In this document: positions 56,344-64,000 of the stretch, in pieces
Numbering within the stretch: the first letter of the stretch is position 1
Layout of the letters: each line of letters opens with the position of its first letter
NCBI RefSeq assembly: GCF_022539505.1
Contig: NC_061514.1
Location: 342,038,644-342,102,643 of the forward strand
DNA length: 64,000 nucleotides
Reading direction: 5' to 3'
Origin: Lolium rigidum
Taxonomy: Eukaryota; Streptophyta; Magnoliopsida; Poales; Poaceae
The notes under the pieces: generated by a model
Seen by the model: only the letters and a program-made list of their open reading frames with translations
Databases searched by the model: none
What the model was told of the DNA's origin: nothing
Made by a program: the position numbers and the translations under genes

Positions 56344-59300
56344 TCACCGCCTTTGCTTCACTGGGCTGGAAACGTTTGGCAACACATTTGAAAATTTGAA
56401 GTTGCCAGTGAACATAGCTTCTTTATCTGTTGTTCAAAAGTTCAGGAATAGAAGAACTTGGTGAGATTAAATATTCAAGAGGTTTTTCAATTAATATACA
56501 AGAAAAAGGATGTTAGTTTGTGTGTGCACACGGGTGTGTGCTTTTTTGTAAGGATGTGTGTTTGTGGGCGTCCATGTGAGAGGGGGGGAGAAAGGATAGA
56601 ATTAGTCAACACTGACCTGTCAATGATAGACAAGTTGCCTCCCTTCGAGTATATCTTGCCAATGCCTGAGATTCGAAAGAACAGGTAACTCTTAGGTTTT
56701 GTTTAATATGATAGGTCATCAGCTACTTTCTAAAGTTGTCTACATCAGAGAAGGGACTTGCCTGGACAGCAGGAATAGCAGCTGCATCCATTGGCTGTGA
56801 AGCTTCGTCAGCGTACACATTCCTAAGAATTCAACAGAAGTAACTATCACACATAATGGCATGGTGTTTGATTCTGAAAGAAATACAACACCATAATTTA
56901 AGCGACTACATCACATAATTACTATCGTGCCGTAACGATAAGTTACGGTAAAATCAGAAGTATTCGTAACATTTATTGCAATATCTCCGTGTGCATGTTC
57001 CTTAGAGTACAACATACCTCCAAATGATAAAACTGCCAAAAAAGCTCTAGAGTAGTCTGTCGTATAGTTAAATGATACAACATATGTTTACAACCCAAAT
57101 CTATTGATATATGCCATGTCTGGACCAAAAATATAAAAGCACCAATGCTCATCTTCCGGCTGATTCTACCAAGATCGTCATATGTCAAAGTGGATAACTA
57201 AGTTCGGACAACCTAGCTGTTGAAGTTACTAGTTGTGTATCTTTCAATGGATTGGCACAGAAGTATAGTGCACAAGGAGTTCCGCATGGGTAAAAACTGC
57301 AAGGTGAGGCAGTTAGAAGGGGTATGATAAAAACACTCTGCTTCCATTGATCCAATCCAGCACAGAATTCACCATTCCAGCATTCATCCTCAACATCTTC
57401 TTAAGAAGAGCAGATTACTTTGGTGCCAGTGCCCTATATTTAACTAGTCAAACCACGCATCCTAACTTCGAATAAGAATTGAGAGGTTGCTAACGGAAGT
57501 ATGGAGTACAATCATATAACTATGGTGTTCATTAAGTTAATTCATGACATCTCTCAGCAATTTAATAAGAAAGATGACATAATAAAACAGGAAAAACATG
57601 ACACACCAAGCAATTCCTAGAGGCCTAGACATAAGGCATCAAACAGAAAGCTGATAAGATCTGCCCTGAATCAACGTTCACCCAAGATGAATCGATTATT
57701 TATGCACAACTGCGCAAACACCTGGTAAAACTCTATGATTTTATTGTTTGCCAATAATATGCAAAGCTGTCATCTTCATGTAAAAAATATCCAGTTGAGA
57801 TTACAACAAAAGCAGAATTAGGTTCTATAGTTAATCTACACTTCTAGTGAAATTATTGCTTTCCTTGATAAACCATTTTATTTTGCCAGAGAGAGAAGTC
57901 TTTAATTTCAACAATAGTGTACTGTCTTATCAAGGATATTGAATGACCAGTAAGCTACACATGTTTTATCGTCTTGCCAATAGGTGCAATTAACAGAATA
58001 ACAGATTGAACAAACATCAGCTTAGATAATTAAATCTCTTGATTTAACTACTTAACGTGTATTATGCTATTATTTGTATTCCTATTATTACTGGGGAAGA
58101 CCATGTTACCGGTTATGTGTCGGATATAAAATCACAAGGAAAAATCCGATAAGATGTTGGATCTTGCAATTAGATTAGACCTTGGGACCCATTTTCATCT
58201 TTATGCCACAATCACCTATAGATTTAGAGAATATAACTAAGTAATTACCTCCAGATGATATCTACAAGATCATCCTGGCTTGCTTCTTGGCTCATTGCAG
58301 TATCATATTTCACAATGTTCCCATAGAATATTTTCTCTAGCTCTTTCATCCATTTTGTCAATAGCAAGTTAACCTGTAGAGGCACTAGTATGTCACACTT
58401 TTTTCACCAGAGATAGCATGCACAAAGAGAAGTATGTATCCAGACCATGCAAGAAGAAGTGAAAAGATGCCCAAACACTATGGATTCCAGGCATTAACAG
58501 ATTATTTGCATTTGTTAATCTAATGACAAAAAATGACAGCAATGTATTTTCAGACACATAATACCAGCTTTTTTGTCACAAGAAAAACATGGTCTTTTTA
58601 CTAATCAAAATGGGTTAATAAGCTGCTTCAAGTTAGTCTTTTAGTCTGGTATGTATAATATGGTGATTCCATTTCCATGTGCCCTAAACAAGCAACCATA
58701 AAAATGACAGTACAAATACAGCCAATGCAAAATACAGTACAAATACAAAGTAGTAGAAATAACAGGAAGAGCATCACCACATCATAAAATATCCAAACTT
58801 TTGCTAATTCATTCTAATGGAAACTATGATATTAAGAAGCTACCTACATCTAGGTGATGCTTCTTGAGACAATTCTAACCCTGGACAGACAACAGTTTCC
58901 CCGCTTGACTCAAGTGTGGTGGCGTGGTCACATAGTTTGATGGTACTGCATCTAAGGGTGGTGCACTGCTGATACACTAGTTTGGTTCATTTGTTAGCCT
59001 CTTACTATAAGTGGATTCCAAATGAAGACATATCAGTGTGTATACTAATTTGTAATCACATATGTATCACATTTCTGGTAGATAATAATATTATAAAGAT
59101 GCCTGGCCTCACATGTATGCGATGTTGCTAATCAATAGTAGTTCATTAGGACAATCACTAAGGACTAAAACTGTCAGATTTAATAATCAAGAAAACAGGA
59201 AATGCATAGATAATTTAACCTGGGACGTATATTACTCTTTAAAATTCTGGACAACATACCCCAGCTTTAGAAACTCTGAGCTCTACATCATGGTTGTAAG

Positions 59301-61791
59301 TTTCATAGATGTACTGTCCAAATTTAACACCATCCTTCCCTTCTTCCTTCAAGCGACGTAGAACGAGCCACATATGGAGAACAAGCAACGAAAAGGTTGT
59401 TTTAAATGTTTTCTCCAACTGAAACACTGCAAAAGAGAGACACAAGAAATTGCTGTCTACATAAATATAAGCATAAAAATGAAACGACATGGTTAATTTC
59501 TATTCGATGCAACGGACATGCTATGACAGCCCAATTTGATTAACAATAAGAGGCTACAAAGTATTCACAAAGCAGTTAGCAAAATGGTTTTCAGTAATTA
59601 ATGTTTATCAGTGATAGCTGGTAAGTGTTTGCTACACCTTAGCAATAACATCACATATTAATTGAACTTTAATGTGTTCTGAGTCTCAGAATGCAAAGGC
59701 ATTCACCTTCCCTGAACATACAAAAATGGCAAAATGTAACGTACCTATATAAACAAGATTATAAGATAAAGTGATTCGGTGAAGCAATCATGCAATTTCT
59801 GGAAACATGATGTAGGTGGACACTAATGCTCGAGTAATCAGCAATACAGAACTTGTATGATCAGAACTTTATTTTATTTCTGAACAGCAAAACGTTCATT
59901 TATCTTTTGATTTCCAAATCAAGCTGGGAATTCACTGAAGTTCGTGCTCCTCTATGTACCAGAACTAAAGATGTACAAGCCCAGACGTTTATCTCCTTCA
60001 GCTTTTCAAAACCCAAGAACTTATAAAGCATCCTGCCGTCCAGAGCAGGAAAAATAGAACTCTTGATGGAAAAAAACCAAGCACCAGTAGCAGTTTTGTA
60101 TCATCTTTGGCTGCGGTTGCCTAGTTCATGCTCAGCATTTAAGGTGCTAGTTTGTTCAGAGAAGCAGGAAGCTATTTTTTTTTCCACACAGCTCAAACGG
60201 AATATTACGGACCTATTAATGTATATATATAATTCTTGACTCTTAAGCATTTCAGATATCAGAATTTAAGTTCTATTGCTAAATCAATGTCAATACCAAT
60301 CACGCAGAGAGGCATGAATAACTAGCAGTATCTTCTCCGTGTAAGTACTGGAGTATGCAGATTTAGTCTTAATCCAAAACAGAAACAACGAGACAAAAAA
60401 CAAACAACCAAATATAAAATGATCCCAATGAAATGCTGGACATAAGTGAAAGGGGAAGCAAGTTCACCAACGAGCACAAAGGCATACCTTCATAAATATC
60501 AGGCTTGTCGACATGAGAAGTGATGCGGTGATAAACAGCATTTGCTCCTCTGATGGACTTGCTTTGCTTACTGTAGAAGAGCAGCAGCGTGAGCATGAAG
60601 CGCTTAATGCCCTCATAGTGTGGATCTTCGGCTCTAAGAGGGGAGTCAGGAGGCAATGCCAGTGAACAAGGCTTGGACAGGAACAAAGAGTTCACTCTGA
60701 CCTACAAACCAAAGAATTCTTCCTTAACAACAGACGTATATGAGTTACAAATATATCTAATTATTAGTTAAGCCCGTGTACCTTTGCAGTAGGTGAGATA
60801 TGCAGGTATAGCGTAAGTAGCTATGAATATCACTAAATAAATGTTTTGAGTGTGTAAAAGCATGCGACAAAGTTGTTTGATGATGCCACGAAATCCTTCC
60901 ATTTCTAAGTATGTATACTCATGAAATGAGCGTCATTGCATATCAAAAGCTTCAACAAACATAACACTTGTGTGTGCCAATTTCTTGTAATCACTCTACT
61001 GTTGCTACCTAGATTGCAGTCGTCGATAAACCAAAATAGGAAATAAGCAACATGTGAGAAACCCGAGAATAATGCAGAAAGATGGAAATCACATATGAAC
61101 CGTGTGGACATTTTCCATGTTATAACTTTAACTTGGACCCCACTAATGAGCCCCGGAGGATGCAGGTTAACTTTGCACGTGATACGTTCTCCTCTCTTTT
61201 TTTTCCGTTGTTGTACAGAACATTACAGGAATGAGCAAAGCCCTATAATAAGCAGCGCTTGATCCGTGGTGTTAGCTTGCCCCTGAAGTCTCCGAGCAGC
61301 ACACGCAAGGATATCTTAAGTAAATAAAGCTACTCTCTGCTAACCCTTGGCAGAGGAACACCCCAGCACAATTACACAAAAAATAGCTGATCCAACTGCA
61401 ACCTAGGTGGAGATGCAGGAATGCCACGACCCAGCCACTCACATCTAGAAACCCTAATAGGTACTTGCAACATCGATTCGCCCTGGACGCAGGCCATGTT
61501 CTAAACCCCAACCAAATCCGCCAGATCACACTACGAGCCCAGCATTAGGCGGCGAAAATGCCGTCTCTGGGATGCGAGAGCGGATGTCCGTACCTCGGTC
61601 CTCGGCGCCGCGGCAGCGGCGAAGGGGGCGGCGCTAGGGCTGTGCGACGTGGCGGCGGCGGCGGCGGCCTTGGCGAAGGTCCTCGACAGAGGCTGAGGAA
61701 GAGGCGAGGGGCCCTTGGAGAAGGCCCTGGGGAGGAGGTGGGAGTCCGCCGCGGCGGAGAGGCGGGATGCGACGGCGCGCCACCGCGACAT
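56344..61791 (-). CDS. Mitochondrial ubiquinol-cytochrome c chaperone (CBP3/UQCC1 family)
   Basis: An assembly factor for respiratory complex III; in yeast Cbp3 supports cytochrome b synthesis and assembly. Seven minus-strand exons: 61594-61791, 60488-60701, 59260-59426, 58249-58373, 56762-56822, 56617-56665, 56344-56426. Phases agree and the sum is 897 nt (298 residues). The first exon encodes an Ala/Ser/Arg-rich leader starting MSRWRAVASRLS with no acidic stretch, as expected for a mitochondrial presequence. The conserved domain spans about 85-290, with blocks FMLTLLLFYSKQSKSI, LHMWLVLRRLKEEGKDG, IFYGNIVKYDTAMS and ALARYTRRE. Intron 5 uses a GC donor (CAG|GCAAGT) with a normal AG acceptor; the other introns are GT-AG. 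The start codon is chosen because it opens the presequence; an upstream in-frame ATG near 61966 is possible but lies in GC-rich leader. Confidence 0.9.
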
Positions 61792-62120
61792 GGCTTCGCG
61801 CTTCGGAGCTTCGGAGCCGCCGGGAGAGAAGCGGCCTGCCGGTGCGGTGCGGTGCGGTGCGAGGGCGTGGAGAGAGAGAATCGAGGGAATGGTTATGGCT
61901 ACGGACACGCCGCGCGGGGTCCAGCCACAGGGGCGAGTACCCATCTCGCCGCTGACACGTGGGCCCATTCGTTCCCCTCGTCTACGACCCTAGGCTGTGG
62001 CTGGGCTCGGTCCACATCGGCTCGTGCACCGAGCTCACGCACGCAGAACCCCCAAACCCCCATCGGTTCCCCTGGCCCTGGCTTATCCCGTCCGGCTTCT
62101 TTCTCTTCATCTGAGAAGTG
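61792..62120. promoter_or_regulatory. Divergent promoter between chaperone and FKBP genes
   Basis: Only 329 bp separate the two start codons. The region is GC-rich and shows no TATA box. It contains a G-box CACGTG (61956-61961) overlapping a site II-type TGGGCC/GGCCCA pair (61960-61967), and TGGGCT at 62002-62007. A GGTGC repeat (four units, about 61838-61860) lies in the chaperone leader. Site II elements with a nearby ACGT box are reported in promoters of nuclear genes for mitochondrial respiratory components, which suits the chaperone. Use by both genes is inferred from spacing. Confidence 0.6.
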
Positions 62121-64000
62121 ATGGAGCTGGTGTCCTCCTCCCGCTCCATCCTACCCTCTTGCAACCGTGAGGCCTCGCCTCCCCTTCCTATACGGCTCTG
62201 CTTCTTGTTCATTTCTTCATTTTCTTCCGGTTCTTGCAGGATTGGTCGCTCCGTCCAGGACAGCTGCGAAGCGCGACGGCAAGAGGGGATTAGTATGGTA
62301 ATCAAAACTATGTGTTATGATGAACTCTTTAAAGAAAGTCGACGTCTCTGTTTTTGGATCCAATAGGAGTCCCCACTGTCTGTAGGAATTGCAGTTGTTG
62401 AGCGCAACTTTGACTCCATATAAGCCAACAATGTGTGACAATTAGCACAGTTATTAGATCCTAGCTGCTCAGTCCAGTCAATCGGTTTGTTTAATTGGTA
62501 GGATATAGCATCGTTCCGAACTGCAGAATGGCGTCTTCGAGCCCTCCTACCCTTGTATACCATGAATAGGAGCTCTACCCATTTCATCGCGCATTTTGTT
62601 CCGGGCGGACTCTGATTCTTAAGACTTCATATATTGCAGTTACAGTGGTTCCGATAATGCCTTAACAAGATCCCTTTCTGTGCAAACCATCCAGTGTCTT
62701 GCGCGGCGAGCCAGGGGGATGCAGTACCGAGCAGAAAGGTGCGGTGGAGGGGAGGATCAGGAGGCGTGCAGCTCTTACCCTGCTGCTGGCTACACCGGCG
62801 CTGTCGGTACCGTTCTCCGCCCATGGGAAGACCAAAGGCATGAACCCTTACGACGAAAGGCGCTTGCTTCAACAGAACAAGAAGATTCAGGAGGCCAACC
62901 GTGCACCTGATGATTTCCCAAGCTTCATCAGAGAAGGTGAGAAACCCATCTCTTGTGATGCAGGTTGTGTATTTTTCTTTGTTTCCATTGTATATAGCTC
63001 ACCTGGAGCGCGCAATTTTCTTATATAGTTTGCAACTGAATATACTTGATTCCAAGAGAATTTGGGAAGTCCAAACTACACAAGCTAGTAACTTGCAAAT
63101 TTTTCGCTTACACAAACATCAATGGATTTATAACCTCCCTTTTGTGCCTGCAACAATTTATTTGTAAGTCAAATGCAAATTCTCAGATCATCAGCATTTT
63201 AAAATTTGGTTTGATGTTTGGTTACTCAGGGAATCATTGGTATGGTATCTTGCTGTGCATAAAATTTTCAGATCATCTAGACGCGTTTTAGTGTGTAGAT
63301 ACATACGAATCGAGACAAATCTGTGACACTTGTTTTGGAATGAAGGAAGTATCTTCTAATTCTGGAACCTGAATGATAAATTAACCTTCCTGAAATAAGC
63401 TCTGCTCTGTTCTCCTGAATATTGCACTGTATTGACTACATGCATTTCAGGTTTTCAGGTCAAAGTAGTGACACCTGAGAACTACATAACTCGGGAGTCC
63501 GGATTGATATATGAAGATGTAAAAATTGGTACAGGCGATTGCCCACAGGATGGTCAGCAGGTTCTTCCGTCCCAGTTACACTTCTTCTTTTTCTTCTCTG
63601 AATTATGTCTGAGCTGTCATTCATTTTTCTTGGGATATCAGTCAACTGTTTGCTGTGTTCCACATCTGATATGCTCTGTGCAAATATGTTTAACATAACC
63701 TTTCAATCTCATACTCTCATATTGTTGTTAAGCATGGACTAGTTGGTTCTTCCACTGTTATTCACTAAAGGGTGATTAGGGATGTTTGGATAATAATGTT
63801 GAAGTTACATTTTTAACTAATAAAAGTCTATATCCAGACAAGGAGTTCACTTTTTTTTTGTACAATAAGTGACTAATATAGGGAACTATCGTTAGTTTAT
63901 AAGTATTTGTAGAATTTTTTTGAGATAATAATATATGTTCTAAATCTATTCTACTTGCATGATTCTGACATCCATCATCCCAATTACAGGTTATATTTCA
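62121..64000 (+). CDS. Chloroplast FKBP-type peptidyl-prolyl isomerase, FKBP20-2-like (partial)
   Basis: A thylakoid-lumen immunophilin type; Arabidopsis FKBP20-2 is linked to photosystem II supercomplex accumulation. The ATG at 62121 opens a Ser-rich transit-peptide-like sequence (MELVSSSRSILPSC). Secure exons: the one ending at 62936 (TKGMNPYDERRLLQQNKKIQ, preceded by RRRAALTLLLATPALS, a twin-arginine-like lumen signal), 63451-63560 (FQVKVVTPENYITRESGLIY, then a DGQQ end), and 63990 onward (VIFH), cut by the window end. Early exons are probably 62121-62166 (GT donor at 62167) and 62241-62293. With those, an acceptor after CCAG at 62694 gives the wrong phase; an acceptor after GAG at about 62710 would fit. 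The FKBP catalytic core mostly lies beyond the window. Confidence 0.85.
63293..63349. mobile_element. MITE right-end fragment in FKBP intron
   Basis: TTGTTTTGGAATGAAGGAAG followed by TA resembles the right terminus of a Stowaway-like MITE (degenerate GGAACGGAGGGAG). No left end was identified, so this is a fragment. It lies between coding exons ending at 62936 and starting at 63451. Confidence 0.4.

Noticed and set aside
61558..62121. 187-codon plus-strand open frame in the chaperone exon 1 region
   Set aside because: It is a GC-rich antisense shadow of the presequence exon and the shared promoter.

Overview
This 64 kb window is plant nuclear DNA from a grass (Poaceae), most likely a repeat-rich Pooideae genome (Triticeae/Poeae type). 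The evidence is dense nested LTR retrotransposons with Athila-type tRNA-Asp primer sites, Sirevirus-like copia LTRs, Stowaway MITEs, a CACTA-like element, a broken grass-type CC-NB-LRR gene and intron-rich genes. Two runs of exactly 100 N (6065-6164 and 45349-45448) split it into three contigs.

Layout. 1-2763: a CACTA-like non-autonomous element holding a GC-rich 105-bp tandem array, a Stowaway MITE and a degenerate duplication. 2764-22436: nested Ty3/gypsy elements that carry only gag, protease or an env-like reading frame and no reverse transcriptase. One complete 9.8-kb element (11669-21455) contains a solo LTR and sits inside copia (Sirevirus-like) sequence. 22437-27894: copia LTRs, a LINE tail and a short retroposon. 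28678-36743: an apparently intact CAMTA calmodulin-binding transcription factor gene with 13 coding exons. 37792-42563: a CC-NB-LRR pseudogene with premature stops, frameshifts, a 5'-truncated LINE and a miniature LTR element. 43152-45092: LINE remnants on the minus strand. 45449-53230: another gypsy gag-protease remnant with its 3' LTR, then copia LTR pieces and LINE sequence on the minus strand. 53231-56343: intergenic sequence with small MITE and SINE-like insertions. 56344-61791 (minus): a seven-exon gene for a mitochondrial ubiquinol-cytochrome c chaperone (CBP3/UQCC1 family). 62121-64000 (plus, cut by the window end): a chloroplast FKBP20-2-type immunophilin. The last two genes are head to head across about 330 bp.

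The main result is structural. The copia LTR pieces at 22437-26967 (plus) and 50606-52205 (minus) fit together as the two halves of one nested insertion. Inner target duplications (ACATC), outer target duplications (ACCGT) and the LINE sequence outside them all match, but only if the contig 6165-45348 is reversed relative to the contig starting at 45449. This is either a scaffold orientation error or a real inversion of about 40 kb carrying CAMTA and the NLR pseudogene. I found no CRISPR, operon-like or clearly new protein system. The novelty is in repeat architecture, in a TCP-site-like tandem array, and in the divergent organelle-gene promoter.
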